Assembly: GCA_017983845.1 (NCBI GenBank)
Contig: JAGOAO010000014.1
Span: 1 to 46,751 of the forward strand
Length of the DNA: 46,751 nt
Direction: 5' to 3'
From: Sediminibacterium sp.
GTDB taxonomy: Bacteria; Bacteroidota; Bacteroidia; Chitinophagales; Chitinophagaceae
The translations under genes and the position numbers were made by a program. The notes under the pieces are model-generated. The model made no database searches and was not told where the DNA came from. It worked only from the letters and a program-made list of their open reading frames with translations. Positions 26,593-34,911 of the stretch are shown piece by piece; the stretch's first letter is position 1, and the number at the start of each line of letters is the position of its first letter.

Positions 26593-27921
26593 ATGACTTT
26601 TGACCAATTAAATATCAATTCACCCTTAGCTAGGGCATTGGAAGACCTTGGATACACCCATCCCACCACCATACAGCATCGCGTTTTTCCGGTAGTAATG
26701 TCTGGTAGAGACGTTTGTGGCATTGCCCAAACAGGTACAGGTAAAACATTTGCCTATTTGTTGCCCTGTCTTAGACAGTGGAAATTTGACAAAAATAAAG
26801 ACCCACAAATATTAATCATCGTACCTACCAGAGAATTAGTCGTTCAGGTAGTGGAGGCGGTTAAAAAATTGACCACCTACATGAGTGTGATTACGGTAGG
26901 TGTTTTTGGTGGGGTGAATATCAACACACAACAAATAGAAGTAGAAAAAGGGGTGGATGTATTGGTTGCAACACCAGGAAGATTATTTGACCTAATTATG
27001 AATGGTGCCCTTAAAACAAAATATATTAAGAAAGTAGTCATTGATGAGATGGACGAAATGTTGAATTTGGGCTTCAGAAAACAAATCACCAACATCTTAG
27101 AATTAGTCCCTGCAAAAAGACAGAATCTATTATTTTCAGCAACCATCACTGATGATGTTGAAAAACTAATGAATGACTATTTCAATGAACCAGTGAGGGT
27201 AGAAGCTGCGCCAACTGGAACACCATTGGAAAATATCATTCAGATAGGATACGATGTGCCCAATTTCAACACCAAAGTAAATTTATTAGAACAACTTTTA
27301 AGTTCAGATGAAAGCATGACCAAGGTATTGATTTTTGCTGCGACAAAAAGTTTAGCAGATCAATTATACGATCAACTAATCGAAAAATTCCCAGACATTG
27401 TTGGTGTCATTCACTCTAACAAAGAACAGAATTATCGTTTCAATACAGTGAATCAATTCAAAGCAGGGGTATTTAAATATATCATCGCAACCGATGTAAT
27501 GGCCCGTGGTATTGACGTTGCGGAAGTAACACATGTTATTAATTTTGATACACCTGATGTTCCTGAAAACTATATACATAGAATTGGACGTACAGGTCGT
27601 GCAGATAAAAAAGGTATTGCAATCACATTCATTACTGAGAAAGAAGCTAAACAAAAATTAGCAATAGAAGCTTTAATGAAGCAAGCAATTCCAATGGAAG
27701 CATTGCCAGAAGACCTTGAAATTTCTACCGTTTTAACGGAAGACGAGATTCCTAAAGTAAGGATGAAAATCATTCAAGTAAAGTTGCCTAAGAAGGAAGA
27801 TGTAGGCCCAGCATTTCACGAAAAATCTGAAAAGAATAAAAAAGTGAATGTGCGCAAAAACTACAAAGAAGCAATGCAAAAGAAATACGGAAAGCCTAAA
27901 ACAAGAGGCGCGAAGAAATAA
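26593..27921 (+). CDS. DEAD-box-family RNA helicase with DEMD motif
   Basis: 442 residues. It has a Q motif (Gln28 in YTHPTTIQ), motif I AQTGTGKT (45-52), PTRELVVQ, TPGR, motif II DEMD (151-154), SAT (182-184), ATDVMARGID and HRIGRTGRADKKG. All helicase motifs are intact; only the third residue of motif II is Met instead of Ala. The tail after about 400 is short and basic (KKVNVRKNYKEAMQKKYGKPK), likely for RNA contact. The probable role is RNA unwinding in ribosome assembly or decay. A TACCTTCG element ends 5 bases before the ATG. A strong hairpin follows the stop. Confidence 0.94.
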   Translation: MTFDQLNINSPLARALEDLGYTHPTTIQHRVFPVVMSGRDVCGIAQTGTGKTFAYLLPCLRQWKFDKNKDPQILIIVPTRELVVQVVEAVKKLTTYMSVITVGVFGGVNINTQQIEVEKGVDVLVATPGRLFDLIMNGALKTKYIKKVVIDEMDEMLNLGFRKQITNILELVPAKRQNLLFSATITDDVEKLMNDYFNEPVRVEAAPTGTPLENIIQIGYDVPNFNTKVNLLEQLLSSDESMTKVLIFAATKSLADQLYDQLIEKFPDIVGVIHSNKEQNYRFNTVNQFKAGVFKYIIATDVMARGIDVAEVTHVINFDTPDVPENYIHRIGRTGRADKKGIAITFITEKEAKQKLAIEALMKQAIPMEALPEDLEISTVLTEDEIPKVRMKIIQVKLPKKEDVGPAFHEKSEKNKKVNVRKNYKEAMQKKYGKPKTRGAKK

Positions 27922-27926
27922 GAAAT

Positions 27927-27959
27927 AAAAAAGCCCTTAAGAAAATTAAGGGCTTTTTT
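27927..27959. terminator. Bidirectional terminator between the helicase gene and ndk
   Basis: Perfect 14-base arms, 27927-27940 and 27946-27959 (AAAAAAGCCCTTAA/TTAAGGGCTTTTTT), around a GAAAA loop. There is a U-run in either direction. It sits in the 46-base gap between convergent genes. Confidence 0.9.
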
Positions 27960-27967
27960 ATTTTGAC

Positions 27968-28384
27968 TTAGAAACGCTCTAATCCAGAGAAGAAAAAGTT
28001 TCCTTCAATTGCTGCGTTCTCATCGCTGTCACTTCCGTGTACTGCGTTCTCACCAATAGAAGCTGCAAAGTTTTTACGGATAGTACCTTCTTCTGCTTGA
28101 GCAGGGTTGGTAGCACCAATCAAAGTTCTAAAATCAGCTACTGCATTTTCTTTTTCTAAAATAGCAGCTACAATTGGGCCACTACTCATGAAACTTACCA
28201 ATTCTTGGTAAAAAGGTCTTTCCTTATGTACTTCATAGAAAGCACCCGCTTGAGCAGGAGATAAGTGAATCCACTTCATTGCCTTCACTGAAAATCCAGC
28301 TTTGATGATCTGATCTAAAATAGCACCAGTATACCCTTTAGAAGTTGCATCTGGCTTAATCATTGTAAATGTTCTGTTGCTCAT
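27968..28384 (-). CDS. ndk: Nucleoside diphosphate kinase
   Basis: 138 residues, the normal length. It balances NTP pools by phosphorylating NDPs through a phospho-His intermediate. The catalytic His116 lies in NAVHGSDS. The nucleotide-binding [11 protein letters not shown] and the [18 protein letters not shown] loop are intact. It is a single gene ending at the shared bidirectional terminator, with a TAATTTTG element 33 bases upstream of the ATG. Confidence 0.98.
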   Translation of the reverse strand: MSNRTFTMIKPDATSKGYTGAILDQIIKAGFSVKAMKWIHLSPAQAGAFYEVHKERPFYQELVSFMSSGPIVAAILEKENAVADFRTLIGATNPAQAEEGTIRKNFAASIGENAVHGSDSDENAAIEGNFFFSGLERF

Positions 28385-28417
28385 ATTTATTTATTATAAT
28401 GTTTCTAATTGAGGCCG

Positions 28418-28425
28418 CAAAATTA
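28418..28425 (-). promoter_or_regulatory. Candidate -7 promoter element TAATTTTG for ndk
   Basis: TAnnTTTG match on the ndk strand in the 78-base divergent gap with nrnA. It predicts a leader of about 30 bases. Confidence 0.4.
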
Positions 28426-28447
28426 CTGAAAAACATCCGATTTATAT

Positions 28448-28455
28448 TAAATTTG
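28448..28455 (+). promoter_or_regulatory. Candidate -7 promoter element TAAATTTG for nrnA
   Basis: TAnnTTTG match ending 7 bases before the nrnA ATG, which would give an almost leaderless mRNA. It lies back to back with the ndk element, 22 bases apart. Confidence 0.38.
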
Positions 28456-28462
28456 TGGACTT

Positions 28463-29479
28463 ATGCAAGCAATTGAACAATTCTATCCTTTTTTACAACA
28501 ACCATTTAAAGCTGTAATCACTGCACATCAAAAGCCCGATGGGGATGCAATGGGCTCTAGTTTGGCCTTATATCATTTTTTAATCCAACTTGGTCATGAC
28601 GTCACCGTGGTGTCCCCAACCAATTGGGCGCCCTTTTTGAATTGGATGCCCGGCGTGGACAAAGTGGTTGATTTTGAAAGCAATAAGTCTAAAGCCACTC
28701 AATTGGTGCAAGATGCGGATTATGTATTTTGTTTAGATTTCAATATTCTACACCGTACCAAAAACATGGAAACGGTCATAAGAGACTCAAAAGCCATTAA
28801 GATTCTCATAGACCACCACCAACAACCAGATACACCGAGCTTTGGTTACGGTATAAGCGACGTTAAAATGAGTTCAACCTGTGAGATGATCTACGATATC
28901 ATTGTACAATCAGGTCATAGCAACTTAATCAATATTGACATTGCAACCGCTTTATATACTGGCTTAATGACAGATACCGGCTCTTTCAGGTTCCCATCTA
29001 CCACTGCTTCGGTACATAAAATTATAGCCCATTTAAAAGAATTGGGTTTGCAACATTCTAAAATTCATGAAAATATTTATGATCAATCTTCAGAAGGAAG
29101 ATTGAAGTTCATGGGCAATGCTTTTTTAAACAGAATGCATGTTTTCCCTGAATACAACACTGCTGTAATGGCTATTCCTAAGACAGATATTTATAAATTT
29201 GAATTGAAGACAGGGGATACAGAAGGATTGGTGAATTATCTTTTATCCATCCATGGTATCAAATTTGCTGCCATTGTGATTGATAGAGAGGAAGAAAGAA
29301 AATGGAGTTTTAGGAGTAAAGGTAACTTTGATGTCAATATATTTGCAAGAACCCATTTTGAGGGCGGAGGTCATGCGAATGCAGCTGGCGGAAGTTCAAA
29401 AAAATCGGTGGATGAAACTTTTCAAGATTTTAAAAACATATTAGAAACATATAAATCTCAATTAACACAATTAAACTAA
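28463..29479 (+). CDS. nrnA: Bifunctional oligoribonuclease / PAP phosphatase (DHH-DHHA1)
   Basis: 338 residues. The DHH domain has KPDGDAMGSS (25-33), CLDFN, LIDHHQQPD and TGLMTDTGSFRF, which supply the metal ligands. The DHHA1 domain ends with the substrate-binding GGGHANAAGG. NrnA degrades very short RNAs and dephosphorylates 3'-phosphoadenosine 5'-phosphate. The FKBP lipoprotein gene begins directly after its stop, so the two are probably co-transcribed. Confidence 0.94.
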   Translation: MQAIEQFYPFLQQPFKAVITAHQKPDGDAMGSSLALYHFLIQLGHDVTVVSPTNWAPFLNWMPGVDKVVDFESNKSKATQLVQDADYVFCLDFNILHRTKNMETVIRDSKAIKILIDHHQQPDTPSFGYGISDVKMSSTCEMIYDIIVQSGHSNLINIDIATALYTGLMTDTGSFRFPSTTASVHKIIAHLKELGLQHSKIHENIYDQSSEGRLKFMGNAFLNRMHVFPEYNTAVMAIPKTDIYKFELKTGDTEGLVNYLLSIHGIKFAAIVIDREEERKWSFRSKGNFDVNIFARTHFEGGGHANAAGGSSKKSVDETFQDFKNILETYKSQLTQLN

Positions 29480-29480
29480 A

Positions 29481-30350
29481 ATGATCAAATCAACATTAAA
29501 ATTAGTAGCTGCAATTGTATTGTTTGCAAGTTGTAACAGTTACGAAAAAGCGCCTTCAGGTATGATGTATAAAATTACACATGGTGATGGTAATCAAAAG
29601 AAATTAGAGCAAGGACAATTTGTAAAAATCAACATCGAATACAAATTGAAAAGCAAGGATACAACTTTAAGTTCTACTTATGGTTTAATTCCAGTGTATT
29701 TCCCAGTAGATACTGCTAGCTTAGGAAAATATACCTTTACAGAAATTTTGATGCAATGTAAGAAGGGAGACAAAATTGAATTCTCTTTAAGTATCGATAC
29801 ACTTGCTAAAATGGGTGTGTTACAACTAAATGATATTTTTAAAACGAAGGATATTGTTTTAGGAAAAGCAGAAATTTTAGATGTATTCACAGACGTTGCT
29901 AAAGTAGACGCAGATTACAAAAAAGAAACTGAAACTGAAAAGAAAAGAGAAGTAGATGCAATCAAAGCACACTTAGCTAAGAATAAAATTACAGCAGTAG
30001 AATCTCCAGAAGGTGTATTTGTTGTTTTAAAAGAAGCGGGTGATGTAGCAAACAAAGTAGATACTACTAAAATTGCAAGTGTATACTATAAAGGGTATAC
30101 AATTGGTGGTGAAACTTTTGACACCAACATTAAACCAAATGATCCTACAGCAAAACCATTTGATGTAAATATCGGTACTGGTTCAGTCATCCCTGGTTGG
30201 GAGATTGGATTGAAGTATTTTGGTAAAGGTGGAAAAGGAACTATTTATGTTCCAGCTATGTTGGCTTATGGCCCACAAGCAAATGGTGCAATCAAACCTT
30301 ATTCTAATTTAGTGTTTGATCTTGAAGTTCAAGATGTAACAAAGAAATAA
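29481..30350 (+). CDS. FKBP-type peptidyl-prolyl isomerase, lipoprotein
   Basis: 289 residues. The N-terminus MIKSTLKLVAAIVLFASC is a lipoprotein signal with Cys18 lipidated, so it folds proteins in the envelope. The C-terminal FKBP domain (about 190-289) is complete: VYYKGYTIGGETFDTN, VIPGWEIGLKYFGKGGKG, IYVPAMLAYGP and LVFDLEV. Residues about 30-150 resemble a second, degenerate FKBP domain (MMYKITHGDGNQKKLEQGQFV, MQCKKGDKIEFSLSID). It starts one base after nrnA and is closed by a strong hairpin. Confidence 0.93.
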   Translation: MIKSTLKLVAAIVLFASCNSYEKAPSGMMYKITHGDGNQKKLEQGQFVKINIEYKLKSKDTTLSSTYGLIPVYFPVDTASLGKYTFTEILMQCKKGDKIEFSLSIDTLAKMGVLQLNDIFKTKDIVLGKAEILDVFTDVAKVDADYKKETETEKKREVDAIKAHLAKNKITAVESPEGVFVVLKEAGDVANKVDTTKIASVYYKGYTIGGETFDTNIKPNDPTAKPFDVNIGTGSVIPGWEIGLKYFGKGGKGTIYVPAMLAYGPQANGAIKPYSNLVFDLEVQDVTKK

Positions 30351-30377
30351 GTTGAACTAGAAAAGTTATACTGAAAC

Positions 30378-30409
30378 AAAAAAGGCCAAATATCATTTGG
30401 CCTTTTTTT
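30378..30409. terminator. Bidirectional terminator between the FKBP gene and folP
   Basis: Arms AAAAAAGGCCAAAT/ATTTGGCCTTTTTT (30378-30391 and 30395-30408) with a three-base loop and U-runs in both directions. It lies in the 106-base gap between convergent genes; nothing else was seen in that gap. Confidence 0.9.
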
Positions 30410-30456
30410 ATGCATTGATGTTTCAAAATACAATTATATTTTCCACTCTAGATGGT

Positions 30457-31284
30457 CTATTTAAGCAATTGATTGATTAAAACAATCGCTTCTTTTGCTT
30501 CTTGTACATCATGTACCCTTAATATATTTGCGCCACCTAATAATCCAACCGTATTCAATACTGTTGTGCCATTAAGTGCATCTGCAGCAGTGACTCCTAA
30601 TGTTTTATAAATACTAGATTTTCTAGACACCCCTAAAAGCATTGGAAGTCCAATTGATTGTAATTGATTTAGCGATTTTACAATGGTAAAATTCTCTTCG
30701 ATTGTTTTACTAAACCCAAATCCAGGATCAATGATCCAATTGGTTAATCCTTTGGAAGCAAACTCCGTTTTTTTTAAATTAAAATAGTCCAATAAATCCT
30801 GCATGATGTCTGACCTTATGTCAATTTGATGCAGGGTTGCTGGGTCACCTGTTTGGTGCATCCCGATATATCCAGCCTGATTGGCAACCACCATATCAAT
30901 CATGTTTTTGTCAAAATTGCCACAGCTAATGTCGTTTACAATACTTGCTCCAGCATCCAATGCAGCTTTTGCCACAACTGCATGGTAGGTGTCAATAGAA
31001 ATGGGGATTTGGGGTAATGCTGCATGAATGGCTTCAATGACTGGCACCACACGTTCAATTTCAACAGCTTCTGAAACCAATTCCGCTCCAGGCCTTGTAC
31101 TTTGGCCTCCAATATCCAAAATAGCTGCTCCAGCTGCTACCATTTCCACTGCTTTTTGTACCGAAAGTGCAAGCTGTTCAATGCGGCTCTCCTTGTAAAA
31201 AGAATCAGGTGTGGCATTCAAAATACCCATCACTTGAGGGGTAACTAAGTCAAGTACCGTATCTTTTAAATGGATTTTAAACAT
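30457..31284 (-). CDS. folP: Dihydropteroate synthase
   Basis: 275 residues, a TIM-barrel enzyme joining p-aminobenzoate to 6-hydroxymethyl-dihydropterin diphosphate in folate synthesis (the sulfonamide target). Signatures are VMGILNATPDSFY, ILDIGGQSTRPGA, the DPGFGFSKT pterin site and LLGVSRKSSI. It is a single gene divergent from the DUF1599 gene; no other folate gene is nearby. Confidence 0.97.
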   Translation of the reverse strand: MFKIHLKDTVLDLVTPQVMGILNATPDSFYKESRIEQLALSVQKAVEMVAAGAAILDIGGQSTRPGAELVSEAVEIERVVPVIEAIHAALPQIPISIDTYHAVVAKAALDAGASIVNDISCGNFDKNMIDMVVANQAGYIGMHQTGDPATLHQIDIRSDIMQDLLDYFNLKKTEFASKGLTNWIIDPGFGFSKTIEENFTIVKSLNQLQSIGLPMLLGVSRKSSIYKTLGVTAADALNGTTVLNTVGLLGGANILRVHDVQEAKEAIVLINQLLK

Positions 31285-31363
31285 AGTTTTATTTTAAGGC
31301 CCTTATTGTTTATCTTGCGAGGGTTCAAAGATATTAAATCACCGTGTAATTAGCCGTTATTTC

Positions 31364-31909
31364 ATGAGTCAAACTTCTGCACAATATGACCAAGCAATCG
31401 CTTCTTGTAGAGATATTTTTATCAAGAAAACAAAGGATTACGGTACAGCTTGGCGCGTACTAAGAATTATTTCTGTAGTAGACCAAATTTTTATCAAGGC
31501 TTTAAGAATCAGAACGATTCAAGACAAAGGCATCCAAAAAGTAGGGGATGATATTAAAGACGAGTTTAAAGGCATCATTAACTATTCTGTGATTGGTTTG
31601 ATTCAACTTAAGATTGAGGATCCAAAAGTAGAAGATATGCCGGTTGAAAAAGTGCAATCTTTATATCAAGAATATGTAGATTTTGCCAAGGCAACTATGA
31701 TGGACAAGAACCATGATTATGGGGAAGCTTGGCGTGACATGAGCCAAGAAAGTTATGCCGATTTGATTTTGGTTAAATTATTACGCATTCGACAAATTTT
31801 AACCAATGATGGAAAAACTTTAATTAGTGAAGGGATTGACGCCAATTTTGTAGATATATTAAACTATGCGGTATTTGCCTTAATTCAAATTTCTGAAGGA
31901 AAACACTAA
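31364..31909 (+). CDS. DUF1599 protein with two tandem repeats
   Basis: 181 residues made of two similar halves. Repeat 1 has KDYGTAWRVLR and ends DEFKGIINYSVIGLIQLK. Repeat 2 has HDYGEAWRDMS and ends ANFVDILNYAVFALIQIS. This is the DUF1599 family, which I recall as a nucleotide-modification-associated domain (Nmad1), so a nucleotide-related role is only a suggestion. The conserved DYGxAWR and RIRxI motifs are present in both halves. The DoxX-type gene starts 4 bases downstream, so the two are probably co-transcribed. Confidence 0.87.
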   Translation: MSQTSAQYDQAIASCRDIFIKKTKDYGTAWRVLRIISVVDQIFIKALRIRTIQDKGIQKVGDDIKDEFKGIINYSVIGLIQLKIEDPKVEDMPVEKVQSLYQEYVDFAKATMMDKNHDYGEAWRDMSQESYADLILVKLLRIRQILTNDGKTLISEGIDANFVDILNYAVFALIQISEGKH

Positions 31910-31913
31910 TTCT

Positions 31914-32984
31914 ATGCAAGCATTTTTGAAAACCTTACGATGGTCAGTTGGATTATTATTTATTTTCTCTGGTTTAATCAAAGCCAATGATCCATTGGGT
32001 TTGAGTTACAAAATGCAAGAATTTTTTGAAGTATGGGGCTTGGCTTTTTTAGATGATTATAGTCTTGCTTTATCCCTATTCATGAACAGTTTGGAGATTG
32101 TTGCGGGTATTGCTTTATTGATCAAGTTTCCATACAAACAAACATTATGGTTGTTATTGGGACTGATTGTTTTCTTTACCTTTTTAACAGGATACGCTTT
32201 ATTTTCTGGTAAAATAAAAACCTGTGGTTGTTTTGGTGATTGTATTCCTTTGACACCAAAAGTTTCCTTTATAAAAGATGTGGTTTTATTTTTAGCTATT
32301 TTAATCCTACTCTTCAATCAAAAGAAAGTAAAATCCAATATCCATAAAGCATTGGGTATATTCCTATTGGTCGTTTCAACAGGCTTGGTAGGGTATGGAC
32401 AATACCATGTTTTACAACATCTTCCATTTATAGATTGTCTTCCTTATAAAAGAGGAAATGATATTAGAACTCAAATGAAAACACCTGAGGGCGCTATCCC
32501 AGATAGTGTGTCCATTCAAATGAGTTTTGAGAAAGAAGGTAAAACAGTTCAATTTGATATCAATCAGTTTCCTGCCGATTTTGACAGTACTTATATCTAT
32601 AAAGACCGAAAAGAAGTTCTAGTTCGAAAAGGCAACGGATTAACAGCAAAAATTATTGACTTTAGTTTATTTACAATCAATCAATTAGATACCACGGATG
32701 CTCTATTGAATTCAAAAACACCTTATGTGCTGGTTTTTGCTGGTCATATAGATGCAAAGAAACCATGGGCACAACTAATCAGTACCCTCCAAGAAAAACA
32801 CGATTTGGTTTATCTAGTTACTGCTGAAAAAGAAAATGCAATCCAACTTAAGCTCAATATTCCTATTTTGATAGGGGATATGACCATGATCAAGACTGCA
32901 GCAAGGGTTTGGCCAACGGTGGTCATTATGAATGGGTCCACCATCATGGAGAAGCAGAGCTATATTGACTACTTAAAAAAATAG
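31914..32984 (+). CDS. DoxX/MauE-type membrane protein with thioredoxin-like tail (BT_3928 family)
   Basis: 356 residues. The N-terminal half has four to five membrane helices of the DoxX/MauE type, with SGLIKANDPLGLSYK and the Cys cluster KTCGCFGDCIPL (about 102-113). After the last helix (about 144-164) the C-terminal part looks like a degenerate thioredoxin fold (PYVLVFAGHIDAKKPWAQLI, ARVWPTVVIMNG) without a CxxC active site. The family is common in Bacteroidota and often neighbours DUF1599. A redox or respiratory-chain-related function is plausible but not proven. Confidence 0.85.
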   Translation: MQAFLKTLRWSVGLLFIFSGLIKANDPLGLSYKMQEFFEVWGLAFLDDYSLALSLFMNSLEIVAGIALLIKFPYKQTLWLLLGLIVFFTFLTGYALFSGKIKTCGCFGDCIPLTPKVSFIKDVVLFLAILILLFNQKKVKSNIHKALGIFLLVVSTGLVGYGQYHVLQHLPFIDCLPYKRGNDIRTQMKTPEGAIPDSVSIQMSFEKEGKTVQFDINQFPADFDSTYIYKDRKEVLVRKGNGLTAKIIDFSLFTINQLDTTDALLNSKTPYVLVFAGHIDAKKPWAQLISTLQEKHDLVYLVTAEKENAIQLKLNIPILIGDMTMIKTAARVWPTVVIMNGSTIMEKQSYIDYLKK

Positions 32985-33046
32985 GTCATCTTAAATGTAG
33001 ATTTAATTCGTAACTTAGGAAAACAAGTCCAAGTAAATATTGAATT

Positions 33047-33442
33047 ATGTCAAAAATCAAAGAAATTTTAGAAAAAAAAGGCCCTCACTTTAACACGGTT
33101 GCACCATCTACACCTGTACTAGAAGCCTTAACCATCATGCAATCAGAAAACCTAAGTTATGTGGTTGTAATGGAAGGCAATCAGTTCCTTGGCATTATGT
33201 CGGAACGTGACTATACCCACAAAATTAAATTACAAGGAAGACATTCAGATTCCACTACTGTAAAGGAAATTATGACCCATGACTTACCAGTCATTGGATT
33301 ACAAGAAGAATTAGAACGTTGCATGGTATTAATGAATGTATATAAAACTAGATACCTGCCTGTTTTTGATAATTTAGAATTCAAAGGCGTCATTACCATG
33401 AATGACTTGATGCGAGATGTATTAGATAAAAAGAATAGCTAG
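33047..33442 (+). CDS. CBS-domain-pair protein
   Basis: 131 residues, nothing but two CBS domains (about 7-62 and 70-127). Clear pieces are VLEALTIMQSENLSYVVVMEG, GIMSERDYTHKI, VKEIMTHDLPVIG and KTRYLPVFDNLEFKGVITMNDLM. CBS pairs bind adenosine nucleotides and act as energy sensors or regulatory subunits; the partner is unknown. The gap before it is 62 bases with a weak TAACTTAG element at 33011. Confidence 0.9.
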   Translation: MSKIKEILEKKGPHFNTVAPSTPVLEALTIMQSENLSYVVVMEGNQFLGIMSERDYTHKIKLQGRHSDSTTVKEIMTHDLPVIGLQEELERCMVLMNVYKTRYLPVFDNLEFKGVITMNDLMRDVLDKKNS

Positions 33443-33476
33443 GCTTTTAAATTGATGTATTGAAGCGCTGATTCAA

Positions 33477-33761
33477 TTATTTAATCACTACGTCTGTGAT
33501 TACTTTTTCGCCCATTTTTTCATTGACTCTTTCAATGATTTGCACTTTTTGAAAACCCAATTCATTTTTCAATGGGCCTACATTGGTATGGATAAATAAT
33601 TTTTGATCAAAGATGTAAATCTTGTCGGTATATTTTGCTACCGTGATACCCATAATTTCTTCCCATACAGTTTCAATTTGAACTGCTCTAATCCCATTTT
33701 TTAATTTGGTATTCTCTTGCACCATTTGCTTTAATGCATCCCCAATTTTGAATGTAGCCAT
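33477..33761 (-). CDS. DUF721 / DciA-like protein
   Basis: 94 residues matching the short DUF721 family: IGDALKQMVQENTKLKNGI, VWEEIMGITVAKYTDKIYI and LFIHTNVGPLKNELGFQK. DciA is the ancestral loader of the replicative helicase DnaB in bacteria lacking DnaC/DnaI. Bacteroidota members lack the long tail of the proteobacterial form. It lies 17 bases downstream of recF on the same strand, a replication-linked context that supports the DciA assignment. Confidence 0.82.
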   Translation of the reverse strand: MATFKIGDALKQMVQENTKLKNGIRAVQIETVWEEIMGITVAKYTDKIYIFDQKLFIHTNVGPLKNELGFQKVQIIERVNEKMGEKVITDVVIK

Positions 33762-33778
33762 GTTGTAAATTTACAATT

Positions 33779-34861
33779 TTATAATTCAATCAATTGGTAA
33801 TGGTCAACATATTTCCCCAGTAAATCTGACACACGTGCTTTATGCGTATCTGTTATAAATACTGGGCCATTCGTTTCACTAGCTACCCAAGCCAATAAAT
33901 GCGCCATTCTTTGTTCATCCAACTTTTCGAAAATATCATCCATTAATAAAATAGGAGAGAAGCCCTTTGCTTTTTTCAACAATTCCCATTCCGCTAATCG
34001 AATGGCAAATAGCAAACTTTTTCTTTGTCCTTGTGATGCTTCTTGTTTAAAGGATTGTCCTTGAATCGTAATCAATAAATCATCTTTATGAATACCTACA
34101 CTGGTTCTTTGTACCGCCTTATCTTTAGACAATGCTTGTTGCAGTAAAATATCAAAACTAGTATTTTGTAAAGCAGATTGATATTGAATTTCAATAGCAT
34201 CCGCATTGCCCGCAATAGATTGATACAAGGTATGCACCATGGGCAACCATGCTTTTAATAAGCTAGTACGTTTTTCGAAAATGGGAGCGCCAAATTGAAT
34301 GAGTTGTTCGTTCAATGTAGACAATAATGTCTCATCCATCTGCCCTTGTTCTGCAGCCCATTTTAAAAGGCTATTTCTTTGTTGAAGTACTTTATTGTAT
34401 TGAATTAATAATTGCAAATAATCCGCATCAATTTGAGACAATAAACTGTCAATTAATTTCCTACGCTCCTCACTCGAACCTGTGATAATTTGAACATCAT
34501 CTGGTGCAATCATCACTGCAGGAATTTTTCCAATATGTTGAGACAATTTGGTGTACAATGTTTCATCATAATAAAATTCCTTCTTCCCAGTTTCCCTTAA
34601 AATACATGCAATTGGAAAATCAGCTCCACCCGTATTATATTGCCCTTGAATCCGCATGCCTTGGTGCGCATGGTGTACATTTTGGGCATCAGGTCTACTA
34701 AAATAACTTTTCGTAAAAGAAAGGTAATAAATGGCATCTAAGATATTGGTCTTGCCAGTTCCATTGGCTCCTACAATTCCCACAATTCTGGCATTAAATT
34801 CAAACTGCTTTTGAATGTAATTTCTGAATTGGATAAGGCTTAGGTTTCTAAGGGAGAGCAT
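33779..34861 (-). CDS. recF: DNA replication and repair protein RecF
   Basis: 360 residues, the usual size. The Walker A motif is GANGTGKT (31-38). The ABC-type signature region is QEASQGQRKSLLFAIRLAEW. The Walker B motif is PILLMDDIFEKLD. RecF is an SMC-like ATPase that helps load RecA at gaps through RecOR. The DciA-like gene follows after 17 bases. It is divergent from pyrR across only 50 bases, which must hold both promoters. Confidence 0.97.
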   Translation of the reverse strand: MLSLRNLSLIQFRNYIQKQFEFNARIVGIVGANGTGKTNILDAIYYLSFTKSYFSRPDAQNVHHAHQGMRIQGQYNTGGADFPIACILRETGKKEFYYDETLYTKLSQHIGKIPAVMIAPDDVQIITGSSEERRKLIDSLLSQIDADYLQLLIQYNKVLQQRNSLLKWAAEQGQMDETLLSTLNEQLIQFGAPIFEKRTSLLKAWLPMVHTLYQSIAGNADAIEIQYQSALQNTSFDILLQQALSKDKAVQRTSVGIHKDDLLITIQGQSFKQEASQGQRKSLLFAIRLAEWELLKKAKGFSPILLMDDIFEKLDEQRMAHLLAWVASETNGPVFITDTHKARVSDLLGKYVDHYQLIEL

Positions 34862-34911
34862 GGCTGCAATTTACATCAGAAAAAGCTGTATTTTTAGTCA
34901 AATTTTAAGGA

